From: Mycobacterium sp. IDR2000157661
GTDB taxonomy: Bacteria; Actinomycetota; Actinomycetes; Mycobacteriales; Mycobacteriaceae
Length of the DNA: 64,000 bases
NCBI RefSeq assembly: GCF_022317005.1
Contig: NZ_CP081006.1
Location: forward strand, 3,410,001-3,474,000
Direction: 5' to 3'
The notes beneath the pieces are model-generated. The model ran no database searches. It was not told the DNA's origin and was given only the letters and a program-made list of their open reading frames with translations. Both the position numbers and the translations under genes were made by a program. Below are positions 9,231-16,860 of the stretch, piece after piece. Position 1 is the first letter of the stretch. Each line of letters opens with the position of its first letter.

Positions 9231-10628
9231 TCAGGTCGACGCCGGCGGGATGCTCTGCTCGAATCGAAATACGTTGGCGGGGTCGTACTTTCTCTTGATG
9301 GAGCGCAGTCGGTCGACGTTGGCTCCCCAATAGGTGCTGGCCCAGTCGTCCGTGCCGGCGTTCGGCACGTTGACGTAGGCGCCGTTCACATAGGGCCGCA
9401 TCGCCCGGCTGAACTCGGCAGTCCAAGCCAGGGCCCCGGCGGTCATCGGATCGACGGGTGCGGCGACCCCACCCCGGCTACCCCAGCCGGCGCCGATTTC
9501 GGCGTAGAAGAGCGCGTCGCGGTGCGCGAAGGCAGAGCCACCGGTGGGCTCGGTTTCCTTGACCGCCCCGCCGAAGGCGTTCGTGAAGTAATTGGACTCC
9601 CGTGAGGGGGCCTTGGCCATGTAGGAGCCGATCAGGCTGATCGCCTCATCCGGAAATGGCTCGGTAGTGAACTGCGAGAAGAACTTCCAGTTCGCGGGTT
9701 CGTCCTGCGGAGGCGTCTGGAATGATGCGAACGTGTCGGCCCAGGGCGCGCTCGTTGCCACGATCTCGGGCTTGCCGACCGACAGTATCGGCTCCAGCAG
9801 TCCCTTGGCTTCTGCTTGCGAGCCGTGCGAAAGCGCCCCGGACAGCAGGATCCTGTCAGGGTGGATCTCGAGCTGGCTGGTGAGGCGGTTGTCGGTGTTC
9901 GGCGCCGAGTGCTGCCACGCGTCGAACACCGATCCCAGGTCGTCGAGGTCCGGCCACGTCGCGGTCACGTAAGAGACCCGCGTCAGTGGATGAACCTTGT
10001 AGGTCAGTGACGTGACTATCCCGAAGTTGCCGTTGCCGGCCCCGCGCAGCGCCCACAGCAGATCCGCGTTGTTCGTTTCGTCGGCCGTGATCACCTGCGC
10101 CCCGTCGGCGCCCGCCGCCACGACGACCTCGGCCGCCATCAAGTTGTCGCAAGCCATCCCGATGCTGCGGGTGAGCAGGCCCAGTCCACCGCCGAGGGTG
10201 GCGCCGACCAGTCCGACGGTGCCCTCGGTGCCGGTCGGCGCCGCGAGCCCCTCCTTCCCCAGCGTGGTCACCGCTTCCATCTGGGTGAGTCCGGCGCCGA
10301 CGGTTGCGGTGCAGGCCGCGGCATCGACCCGGGCCGCCTTCAGCCCACTGACGTCGATCACGATGCCGTTGTCCACATTCGACCAGCCTTCGAGGCAGTG
10401 ACGGCCGCTGCGGACGCGAAGCGCGACGTCGTTTCGCCGTGCCCACGTCAGTGCGTTGATCACGTCCTGCGTCTCTCGTGCATAGACGATCGCGAGCGGA
10501 TGGTGAGTGAAGAGTTCGTCCCAGCCGGTGCTCGCTGCCCGGTAGTCCGCATCGCCGGGACACACGACGCGGCCGGTCAGGCCCGCCGGACTCGTCATTG
10601 TCGGGACGTCACGCCGGCTGAGTTCCAT
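9231..10628 (-). CDS. FAD-linked oxidoreductase, berberine-bridge-enzyme (BBE) family
   Basis: A 465-residue flavoenzyme of the VAO/PCMH fold with a C-terminal BBE domain. The covalent-FAD motif R-S-G-R-H is present (His77 if the first Met is used). At the place where bicovalent BBE enzymes carry a second cysteine (G-T-C-x-G) this protein has valine (G-T-V-G-L-V-G), so a single 8-alpha-histidyl link is expected. The end YWGANVDRLRSIKRKYDP-N is the BBE domain. Family members oxidise alcohols, sugars or alkaloid-like compounds. The substrate is unknown. The start is not decided by a ribosome-binding site; a Met 11 codons in is an alternative. Confidence 0.87.
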   Translation of the reverse strand: MELSRRDVPTMTSPAGLTGRVVCPGDADYRAASTGWDELFTHHPLAIVYARETQDVINALTWARRNDVALRVRSGRHCLEGWSNVDNGIVIDVSGLKAARVDAAACTATVGAGLTQMEAVTTLGKEGLAAPTGTEGTVGLVGATLGGGLGLLTRSIGMACDNLMAAEVVVAAGADGAQVITADETNNADLLWALRGAGNGNFGIVTSLTYKVHPLTRVSYVTATWPDLDDLGSVFDAWQHSAPNTDNRLTSQLEIHPDRILLSGALSHGSQAEAKGLLEPILSVGKPEIVATSAPWADTFASFQTPPQDEPANWKFFSQFTTEPFPDEAISLIGSYMAKAPSRESNYFTNAFGGAVKETEPTGGSAFAHRDALFYAEIGAGWGSRGGVAAPVDPMTAGALAWTAEFSRAMRPYVNGAYVNVPNAGTDDWASTYWGANVDRLRSIKRKYDPANVFRFEQSIPPAST

Positions 10629-10803
10629 CAGGCAGGCTAGCAGCGAGCCTGTCGGGGACGTCCTCGTTTCGCCGCGCGGACCAGCAGCTCTTACGGCGTC
10701 ACCGCATTGACGGGGCGGTCGAAACCGTCGTGGGGTAAGACGAGGTCAGGCAGACTGACTGGATGACGACCGACCTTGTCAAGCTGATCACCACAACAGG
10801 AGC

Positions 10804-11511
10804 ATGGACGAACGCACCGCGAAGAATCGCAGCATCGCCATGAGCTTCGCGACCGTGCTGAGTACCACTCTTGTGCCGTTCGCATCAGTGGTGTCAACGG
10901 CGACTGTAGCCATCTGGACCAAGCGCCTGGACAACAAGTCCAAGCGGGAAGAAAGAATGCACGCACTGACCCTCGACTACGAGAAGCGGGCGGGCGACGA
11001 CAAGAAGGCCGCGTTGAAGAACCTCATTTCGGCGACCCTTCATCTCAAGCGGGGAGCGGAACCGCGCGCGGGGACTGAGGTCACGGTGGAGACCATCAGC
11101 CAGCGGCGTATCGATGCGCTGAGCGAGTTGTACGAATTCCGCGGACGGCTTGGACTCGACGACGGAATCGCCGAGCTGATGATCTACGCGTCAGGGCCGG
11201 TTCGCGAGCTCACCGAATTGGTGCTCGACCACTGGGACCACCAATTCCGCGAGCACGGTTACTCGTTGAGTCAGCTCGACGCCTGCAAGAGGCAACTGGT
11301 CAAGACTGCCTCCGACGCCCCGCCAGACGATCTGGCAATCCTCAGCGGTGAGGAGAAGTGGTGTGCCCTGAAGCAGGAAGAAAACCAGTGGCTCAGAAGG
11401 CTCGGCGATGAGTCGGACCTCGACGTCGACGCGCTGGTGGATCTGTGCAACCGGGTATTGAAAGCTGCCCACAAGGACTTGCGTGGCGGCTTCGGCCTAG
11501 CGACGGAATAG
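10804..11511 (+). CDS. Unrecognised protein with N-terminal membrane anchor and helical cytoplasmic part
   Basis: I do not recognise this 235-residue protein. Residues about 13-37 are hydrophobic and can span the membrane. A highly charged region follows (K-R-L-D-N-K-S-K-R-E-E-R, then K-R-A-G-D-D-K-K-A-A-L-K) that looks helical or coiled-coil, then an acidic helical body to the end. Codon choice is less GC-biased than in flanking genes, suggesting recent acquisition. The start is unclear: an AGGAG lies only one base before ATG 10804, and ATG 10843 is an alternative. A 26-codon ORF in another frame (10763-10843) overlaps the start and could be a leader peptide. Confidence 0.6.
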   Translation: MDERTAKNRSIAMSFATVLSTTLVPFASVVSTATVAIWTKRLDNKSKREERMHALTLDYEKRAGDDKKAALKNLISATLHLKRGAEPRAGTEVTVETISQRRIDALSELYEFRGRLGLDDGIAELMIYASGPVRELTELVLDHWDHQFREHGYSLSQLDACKRQLVKTASDAPPDDLAILSGEEKWCALKQEENQWLRRLGDESDLDVDALVDLCNRVLKAAHKDLRGGFGLATE

Positions 11512-11576
11512 TGAATCGGCGGCTCGGCGCAACGAGCTGCTGATTGGCTTGACGCCTGTCAAGTATTGTCGGGTTC

Positions 11577-12131
11577 ATGCTGTTGCAGGAGCTGTTGCCT
11601 GAGGTACCGAAGTCGGCCGAGGACGCGCTGGAACTCTTCGACGCCTCCGACGCCGTCGACCCGGACTTCATGATCGGCACCTGGCACGGCGCCGACCTCC
11701 CGACGAGCCACCCGATGGATGGACTACTGCAGGCCAGCGGTTGGTGGGGAAAGCAATTCGTCGACGCCGAGACCGTCCACCCGCTGTTGTTCCCCGCCCG
11801 CGACGGGGCGTCGCTGTGGGCGCTCAACCCGGTGCTCGCGTTCGGCGGGCTCGGACTCGCAACCAAGGTGCCCCTGCTGAAGAACCGGTCATTCGTCGAG
11901 CCGATCGCAGCGCTTCGGCCGGTGTTGCAGGCCCGTTCGGCCAAGGCGCGACTGCGCACCACTCGGTTCCGGGGCGTGGACAGCGCCACGATGATCTACG
12001 ACCAGGTCCCGATCATGGATGTGTTCCGTCGGTTGTCCGACGAGGCGGTGATCGGGGCGATGGACTTGCGGGGTGTTCGGCAGCCGTACTTCTTCGTGCT
12101 GCGACGCGACGACTCGCTGCCGCTGGCATAA
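11577..12131 (+). CDS. GXWXG / DUF4334 domain protein
   Basis: A 184-residue cytosolic protein with the two-part layout of the GXWXG (PF14231) and DUF4334 (PF14232) families. The signature is visible as I-G-T-W-H-G near residue 32, followed by H-P-M-D-G-L-L and W-W-G-K-x-F. The C-terminal half, with ATMIYDQVPIMDVFRR and the ending YFFVLRRD, is typical of DUF4334. The biochemical role of the family is unknown. It is a single gene upstream of the tRNA; a possible hairpin just after the stop could end transcription. Confidence 0.83.
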   Translation: MLLQELLPEVPKSAEDALELFDASDAVDPDFMIGTWHGADLPTSHPMDGLLQASGWWGKQFVDAETVHPLLFPARDGASLWALNPVLAFGGLGLATKVPLLKNRSFVEPIAALRPVLQARSAKARLRTTRFRGVDSATMIYDQVPIMDVFRRLSDEAVIGAMDLRGVRQPYFFVLRRDDSLPLA

Positions 12132-12133
12132 CA

Positions 12134-12172
12134 CTCGCCGATCGTCGCGCTGCTCGCGGTCGGCGGTGAGTT
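12134..12172 (+). terminator. Possible hairpin terminator after the DUF4334 gene
   Basis: Arms ACTC-GCCGATCG (12134-12145) and CGGTCGGCGGTGAGT (12158-12172) can pair with a 3-nt bulge and one G-U pair around a 12-nt loop. It lies 2 bp past the DUF4334 stop and before the tRNA gene. No T-tract follows, as is usual in mycobacteria. Weak evidence. Confidence 0.35.
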
Positions 12173-12247
12173 CCTCAAGAATGCACTCGAGCGCCGTCCG
12201 TGCCGCGAATCGCGTATGGGACCATTGTTGCCGCGCAGACGCGCCCG

Positions 12248-12321
12248 GGGGCGGTAGCTCAGTTGGTTAGAGCCGCGGACTCATAATCCGTAGGTCGCGG
12301 GTTCAAGTCCCGCCCGCCCCA
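12248..12321 (+). tRNA. tRNA-Met (anticodon CAT)
   Basis: A complete cloverleaf can be folded by eye: acceptor GGGGCGG with CCGCCCC, D-stem GCTC/GAGC, anticodon stem GCGGA/TCCGT with loop CTCATAA (anticodon CAT at 12282-12284), variable AGGTC, T-stem GCGGG/CCCGC with loop TTCAAGT, and discriminator A at 12321. CCA is not encoded. The first base pair G-C argues for an elongator tRNA rather than the initiator. A CAT anticodon could also be tRNA-Ile2 after lysidine modification, which sequence alone does not exclude. An IS relic lies immediately downstream. Confidence 0.93.
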
Positions 12322-12337
12322 CATCGAAGGTGTATTA

Positions 12338-12440
12338 GGTCGGCTGATGCCTGCCATTTCTGTTTCGGTTGATGCCTGACAGTGTTTCGGCTGATTCTTG
12401 ACACTCCCGGATGAGGGAGTTGAGCGTGGCCGAGCAGCGG
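12338..12440 (+). mobile_element. Relic of the left end of an IS481-family element
   Basis: Just after the tRNA are three imperfect copies of a motif like TTCGGYTGATKCYTGACA (about 12340-12355, 12363-12381, 12385-12403). They are followed by ATG 12411 and the codons M-R-E-L-S-V-A-E-Q-R. That peptide is the characteristic start of actinobacterial IS481-type transposases, and upstream repeats of this type are their terminal and promoter region as I remember it. After codon 10 (about 12440) the resemblance ends, so only a stump remains. It probably marks a past insertion and deletion next to the tRNA. Confidence 0.6.
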
Positions 12441-12486
12441 GCGCCGGGACGAATCAGAATGCTGGCTCGTCGCACCACGCCGCTTC

Positions 12487-12885
12487 TCACGAGGGCGGTG
12501 CAAAGAACTCCAGCGGGAGGCCGTCGGGATCGCGGAAGCTCAGACCCGAGCCGTAGTGCGCGTCACGGATCCCGCCGTGTGCAATTCCCAACTCTTCGAG
12601 ACGGGTGACCCACCTCTCGAGCTCCGCGCGATTCACACAGCCGAAGCTGACATGGTCCAGTCCTACACGGAACTCGCTGAACTGTTCTGCGTCGGCCCGC
12701 TGGTCATGCTGATGAATGCCGAACAGCGTGCCACCGTCGAGTAGCCATACCAGGTGCCGAAATCCAGCGTCAGTGTGCTCGTCGAGAACTGGTTCGCGTT
12801 GAAAAAGCGCCTCGTACCAAGGGCCGCTCGTTTCGATATCGCGGACGGTGAGTGCAACGTGGTTGAGTGTCGGCACTGCGCTCAT
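12487..12885 (-). CDS. VOC (glyoxalase/dioxygenase superfamily) protein
   Basis: A 132-residue single VOC module pair. The opening is L-N-H-V-A-L-T-V-R-D, where His9 is the usual first metal ligand. The middle strand G-L-D-H-V-S-F-G-C carries the second-half histidine, and the end F-R-D-P-D-G-L-P-L-E-F-F has the final glutamate ligand. This supports a metal-dependent glyoxalase, dioxygenase or resistance-type activity, but the substrate is unknown. A GAAGGGAAG box precedes ATG 12885. The gene lies alone between the IS relic and an empty stretch. Confidence 0.85.
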   Translation of the reverse strand: MSAVPTLNHVALTVRDIETSGPWYEALFQREPVLDEHTDAGFRHLVWLLDGGTLFGIHQHDQRADAEQFSEFRVGLDHVSFGCVNRAELERWVTRLEELGIAHGGIRDAHYGSGLSFRDPDGLPLEFFAPPS

Positions 12886-13444
12886 GGGCGCTTCCCTTCG
12901 TTCTCTCTTGCGAGCGACGTTACGCGCATCGCAGTGGTTCGGGAGGGAATCCTTTGCCGCTGGACCGGCCGGCCAACACCGTGTTCTGCAGCGCGGCGGT
13001 GACCGGTACTCGGCTGCTCACGACCGGCGCGGGCGCTCGGGGGTTCCAGATCGTGGCGTGCGCAGCGATGTGTCAACGCGCGAATACATTGTCGCAACGT
13101 GATACCCGGTCGACAGCACGCGTGTGTGTGGTGGTCACAACCATGCCGAATCCGAACTGACAGTCTGTCGGCCCGGGTTCGATCATCGCCCGTCCCAATC
13201 GTTTTCGTCTATCGAAGGGGTGTTTCATGGCTGTCCGCGACCTGGTTCGGCGCGCGGGCAGCCTCTTCCGGAAACTGATGAAGCAAGCTGCCCAGGGGAG
13301 TGGATGATGTCCCGCTCTGCCGGTATCGCAAGAGAGGCCTCAGCGGGATTGGCTCCCTATCAGAGGAGCCCTGCGCGCGTCAGTTGTTGCTCGACGGTGG
13401 CGGGGGTTGGTAGGGGTCGTACCACCACCATTGGGCGCGTTCGC
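12886..13444. other. 559-bp gap without a recognised gene
   Basis: No gene of recognisable family lies here. The only candidate is a 26-codon ORF at 13227-13307, described separately. Long open frames that enter this stretch from the right on the plus strand are antisense to the DUF222/HNH gene. With the neighbouring IS relic, the stretch is best seen as decayed accessory DNA. Confidence 0.5.
13227..13307 (+). CDS. Possible 26-residue basic amphipathic peptide
   Basis: ATG 13227 is preceded by GAAGGGG at a spacing of about 7 nt and the frame ends at TGA 13305-13307. The peptide has six arginines or lysines spaced among hydrophobic residues (M-A-V-R-D-L-V-R-R-A-G-S-L-F-R-K-L-M-K), which gives an amphipathic cationic helix of the kind seen in membrane-active peptides and toxins. 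No partner gene is visible. It could easily be chance in high-GC DNA. Confidence 0.25.
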   Translation: MAVRDLVRRAGSLFRKLMKQAAQGSG

Positions 13445-14665
13445 CTAGGGGTCCGGGGTATGGGGCACCATCGGTGGGGGTTGTGTGGGTGGGCGTGCCA
13501 GGGATCCGGGGTGCAGGGGCTCGCCGTCGTCGTCGAACACGGTGATCGCTGGTGCGGGTCCGAGGATGGTGATCAGGCCGCGGTGGTGCATGCGGTGGTG
13601 GTAGGGACAGACCAGCACCAGGTTGTCGAGTTCGGTCGCTCCGCCGTCTTCCCAGTGTTTGATGTGGTGGGCGTGCAGTCCGCGGGTGGCTCCGCAGCCG
13701 GGCACCGCGCAGGTGCGATGGCGGAACTCCAGTGCGCGGCGCAGCCGGCGGCTGATCTGGCGGGTGGTGCGCCCACAGCCCAGGGTGTGCCCGTCTTTTT
13801 GGAACCAGGTTTGGTAGGTGGCATCACAGGTCAGGTATCGGCGTTCGGCGTCGGTGAGCAGCGGACCCAGGTGCAGCGCCGCGGCGCGTTTGTCGACATC
13901 GAGGTGCACGATCACCGTGGTGTGCGCGTGGTGGGGGCGTCGGGCGGCTTCGGCGTCCCAGCCGGCCTCCACCAGCCGCATGAACCCGTCCCCGACGGTG
14001 GGAAACGGCGGCACCTGACCGCCGCCAGCACTGTGCTCGCCAGCACTGTGCTTGTCGTCGTTGTGGTCGCGTTTCCACTCACCGATGAGCGCCTCGTGGT
14101 GCGATTGCAGGGCGGCGTCGAACGTGGCCGCATCCGGGTGCGACAACCGGATCCGGTAACACGCCCCGTGGGCATCGGAGGTTTTGGTGATGGAGCGTTC
14201 GGGTCCGCGCCGCGGTGCGGGTTCAGGCTCGGGGCGCGGTTCGAGGCTGATGGCTTTGCGCAGCTGGCTGACGGTGGCCACGCCGGCCAACTCGACGTAG
14301 TGGGCATCAGAGCCCGCACCGGCTTTCTGGGCGATGACCCCGACCTGATCCAGTGACAACCGGCCCTCGGCAAGGGCTTGGGTGCAGCGGGGGAACTCCT
14401 CACAGCGGGCCGCGATCGCGGCCATGGTCTTGGCGTTGGCCTCGGTGCAGCCGGTCTTCCAGGCCACCAACCCCGCCAACGAGCGCACCCCGGTCATACC
14501 CCACAACCCGTCGCGGTCGATCTCGGCCACGATCTGCACCAGGCGCCCATCGATGGCGTTGCGCTGCCCACACAACTCGGCCACCTCCTCGAACAACACC
14601 GCCAACCGCTCCTTCGGCAACACCGAAGCAGCATCGGAAGTATCGGAGGCGACGGTCGAGGACAT
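13445..14665 (-). CDS. DUF222 plus HNH endonuclease protein (13E12 repeat family)
   Basis: A 406-residue protein with an N-terminal DUF222 helical domain (about 20-300) and a C-terminal HNH nuclease domain. The HNH part is clear: C-A-V-P-G-C, then G-L-H-A-H-H-I-x-H-W-E-D-G-G, then L-D-N-L-V-L-V-C-P-Y-H-H, with zinc-binding cysteines and catalytic histidines. Such proteins occur in many copies in mycobacteria (REP13E12 type) and serve as phage or element insertion sites in M. tuberculosis; their cellular function is unknown. An in-frame 15-bp tandem duplication (about 14028-14057) encodes H-S-A-G-E/H-S-A-G-G, indicating a variable linker. Confidence 0.88.
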   Translation of the reverse strand: MSSTVASDTSDAASVLPKERLAVLFEEVAELCGQRNAIDGRLVQIVAEIDRDGLWGMTGVRSLAGLVAWKTGCTEANAKTMAAIAARCEEFPRCTQALAEGRLSLDQVGVIAQKAGAGSDAHYVELAGVATVSQLRKAISLEPRPEPEPAPRRGPERSITKTSDAHGACYRIRLSHPDAATFDAALQSHHEALIGEWKRDHNDDKHSAGEHSAGGGQVPPFPTVGDGFMRLVEAGWDAEAARRPHHAHTTVIVHLDVDKRAAALHLGPLLTDAERRYLTCDATYQTWFQKDGHTLGCGRTTRQISRRLRRALEFRHRTCAVPGCGATRGLHAHHIKHWEDGGATELDNLVLVCPYHHRMHHRGLITILGPAPAITVFDDDGEPLHPGSLARPPTQPPPMVPHTPDP

Positions 14666-14953
14666 AACCCCATCATCGCAGCCGGGTACGACATTTCACT
14701 GTGGGCGCGGATCCGCAGCCACTCCAAGATGGACGCGCCTGCAGACAGTTTGGCAACAGCGAGAACACCAGTAGCCGGTCGCGAGGACGCCTTCCGAACC
14801 AGTCTGTGACTGTGCCCGAAGGCCTGCAGCGGTTTGCGATCAGAAGCCGCGCATTATCAGCGGCACGCGCCAACGATCCGGCCCGGGCGGCAACGGCTGG
14901 GGACTGGGCCGATTCGCACCCCACGATCCGGCCCCGGCGACAGGGGCTGCGGA
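14666..14953. other. 288-bp gap without a recognised gene
   Basis: Between the DUF222/HNH gene and the small ORF after the sigma factor I see no coding family, RNA gene or strong hairpin. A motif ACGATCCGGCCC occurs twice about 56 bp apart (near 14872 and 14928) within an imperfect repeat. The DUF222 promoter should lie at the left edge. Confidence 0.4.
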
Positions 14954-15109
14954 TTAAAACATGACGGCGGCGCCCAAGCCCGCCAGTGCCGCGCCGGCAG
15001 TCATCGCGACCACTAGGCCGACGCGGCGCACCGCGGGTGCGAGCTGAATGACATTGACGGACAAGATGTTCGCCCATCGTGTTCGCCGCTCCAGTTGAGC
15101 GGCGTTCAC
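14954..15109 (-). CDS. Possible small single-pass membrane protein downstream of the sigma factor
   Basis: A 51-codon frame starting at GTG 15109, 13 nt after the sigma-factor stop, ends at TAA 14954. It reads N-A-A-Q-L-E-R-R-T-R-W-A-N-I-L-S-V-N, then a hydrophobic, Ala/Gly-rich helix (L-V-V-A-M-T-A-G-A-A-L-A-G-L-G-A-A-V-M-F) that ends the protein. Charged head plus C-terminal membrane helix is a sensible small membrane protein layout. The tight spacing suggests coexpression with the membrane-anchored sigma factor. The ribosome-binding site is poor (GAGGTG at about 14 nt). Confidence 0.4.
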   Translation of the reverse strand: MNAAQLERRTRWANILSVNVIQLAPAVRRVGLVVAMTAGAALAGLGAAVMF

Positions 15110-15122
15110 TGACGGGCTTTCG

Positions 15123-16709
15123 TCACCTCGGTGGTGGTATCAATGCCGGATCCGGATTCGGTGCAACGGTCTCCGTCGGAATCAGGCCGGAGTCGCCGAG
15201 CCCCGGCTGGGGCGGCGGCGCGCTGGGGGCCGGCGCCCTCGGGGCGGCGGTGAGCTGCGGTGCCGGCGCCGACGAATCGTCGGGGACGGCCGGTGGGGGC
15301 AGCCGGTACTGGCCGGGCAGGGGTGCCGGTGCGGGCAGAGGTGCCTGCGGCGATAGTGGCAACTGCGGGATGACGATGTTCGGCAGCGGTGGCCCTGGCG
15401 CCGCGGTGGCGGGCTGAGGAGCGATGGCATTGGGCTGCTGTGCCGGAATCGGTTGCGGGGGAGTGCCTGCGCTCGGAACGCGCTGTGCGGCAGACGGTGG
15501 CGGCGCAATAGCGGGGGAGCGCGCCGGCGCGGGTGCTCGCGACGCCGGTGCGTCCGGCGGAGCCATCCCCGGTGGAGCCACTGCCGGGGGAGGTCCAACC
15601 GGCGCGGGCACGCTCTGTGGAGCAACCGGTTGGGTTCCGCTGCTCGGGTCGACCGCGACTGTCGGCAGGTACGTCCACGAAATCGTCAGTGCCAGAACAG
15701 CTAGCGGGACGCCGGCAAATAGGCCTATCAGCAGTACGAATCTTTTCCTGGCGCGCTTCTCGTCCGCGTCCGTAGTGGCCTGATGTCCGTCGGCAACCGG
15801 CGGGCCGACCGGCGCGTCGTCTCTGCGCCAGTGGATCTGGGGACGTACCGGTTGAGTGGGCGCCACAGCGTTCATCATTCCGGTGCCCGCGCACGTCAGC
15901 TGTACCTCGCGGAGCGTGCGATCGCGCAGCCACGCGGGGGCCGGGATGAAGATCGGCGCGGCACCGAGCAGCGCGACGGGGTTGACCATCCGCCGACGTT
16001 CAGAATCGCAGGACGGGCACCCTTCGAGATGACGCGCGATGCGTTTGCGCATCAGCATGGTGAACTGCCCGTCCCAGCCCTTCAGGATGGCCGCCAACTC
16101 CGGGCAGGGTTCGGGCGCCGACTGGGTGCGCCGAGCGACAAGCAGTGCGCCGAGGCACTTTTCGATCGTCTCGCGTAGCCGGTAAACCATCGTGTTGGCG
16201 TTGGTTTGGGTGACCCCGAGCGCGTCGGCCAGCTCGGTGCCGTCCAGGCCGTGCCGATACGCCAGTTCGAGCACCGCGCGATCGCGGTCGGATAATCCGC
16301 CGGCGGCCTCGGAGATCAGGTTGGCCAGTTCGGTGCGCCCGGCCATCGTGTCGGGCCCGGCGTCGCCGGACGCGATGTCCGGCAGTTCATCCGACAGCTG
16401 TTCTCTGCGCCGGTCGCGGATCCGTCGCAGCGCCTGATGACGCGCGATCCCGTAGAGCCACGCGCGCAATCGGTCGGGTTCGCGAAGATCACCGAGACAC
16501 GTGGCGGCGGTGCAAAAAGCGTCCTGCACACAGTCGGCGGCGGCGTCTCGATCGGCCAGCATTCCGGCGCAGAAGTCGTGCAGCCGGTTGGCGTAGCGGT
16601 CGTACATGACGGCGAAAGCTTGCCGGTCACCGGCGACTGCGGCGCGCACGAGGTCGGCGTCGGTGCTGCGGTGGCCGACGATGTTCCATTTCGGTACTGC
16701 TGCGGTCAT
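15123..16709 (-). CDS. ECF sigma factor fused to zinc-finger anti-sigma domain, membrane helix and proline-rich exterior
   Basis: A 528-residue protein combining sigma factor and anti-sigma factor. Residues about 20-90 are sigma region 2 (F-A-V-M-Y-D-R-Y, then D-A-A-A-D-C-V-Q-D-A-F). Residues 130-185 are region 4 (L-S-D-R-D-R-A-V-L-E-L-A-Y-R, then V-T-Q-T-N-A-N-T-M-V-Y-R-L). A zinc-finger anti-sigma motif follows, H227-x3-C231-x2-C234. A single membrane helix spans about 323-346, and the last 175 residues are extracytoplasmic and extremely Pro/Ala-rich. The sigma factor should be held at the membrane and need proteolysis or a conformational change to act. The regulon is unknown; an upstream gene encodes another Pro-rich single-pass protein. 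Confidence 0.87.
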   Translation of the reverse strand: MTAAVPKWNIVGHRSTDADLVRAAVAGDRQAFAVMYDRYANRLHDFCAGMLADRDAAADCVQDAFCTAATCLGDLREPDRLRAWLYGIARHQALRRIRDRRREQLSDELPDIASGDAGPDTMAGRTELANLISEAAGGLSDRDRAVLELAYRHGLDGTELADALGVTQTNANTMVYRLRETIEKCLGALLVARRTQSAPEPCPELAAILKGWDGQFTMLMRKRIARHLEGCPSCDSERRRMVNPVALLGAAPIFIPAPAWLRDRTLREVQLTCAGTGMMNAVAPTQPVRPQIHWRRDDAPVGPPVADGHQATTDADEKRARKRFVLLIGLFAGVPLAVLALTISWTYLPTVAVDPSSGTQPVAPQSVPAPVGPPPAVAPPGMAPPDAPASRAPAPARSPAIAPPPSAAQRVPSAGTPPQPIPAQQPNAIAPQPATAAPGPPLPNIVIPQLPLSPQAPLPAPAPLPGQYRLPPPAVPDDSSAPAPQLTAAPRAPAPSAPPPQPGLGDSGLIPTETVAPNPDPALIPPPR

Positions 16710-16817
16710 GACACATCACCCCGATGTCGGACCGGTATTCCATCACGGTAGACCTGCGAGCCTGCGTCCGTGGCGGCAATGAATCGTTTCGAGAGGATGT
16801 CGCTGAAGATTCGACGA

Positions 16818-16849
16818 ACCCAGGGCACAGGTCGTCCTGTGCCCTGGGT
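16818..16849 (-). terminator. Strong hairpin terminator
   Basis: A perfect 14-bp stem, ACCCAGGGCACAGG pairing with CCTGTGCCCTGGGT around the loop TCGT, lies 11 bp after the stop of the upstream proline-rich gene on the minus strand and before the sigma gene. No T-tract follows, typical of mycobacterial terminators. It separates the two transcription units, so the sigma gene should have its own promoter. Confidence 0.75.
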
Positions 16850-16860
16850 CGCAACCCGCA

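Noticed and set aside
13124-14356. A 410-codon plus-strand frame
   Set aside because: Antisense to the DUF222/HNH gene, which has intact zinc and HNH motifs.
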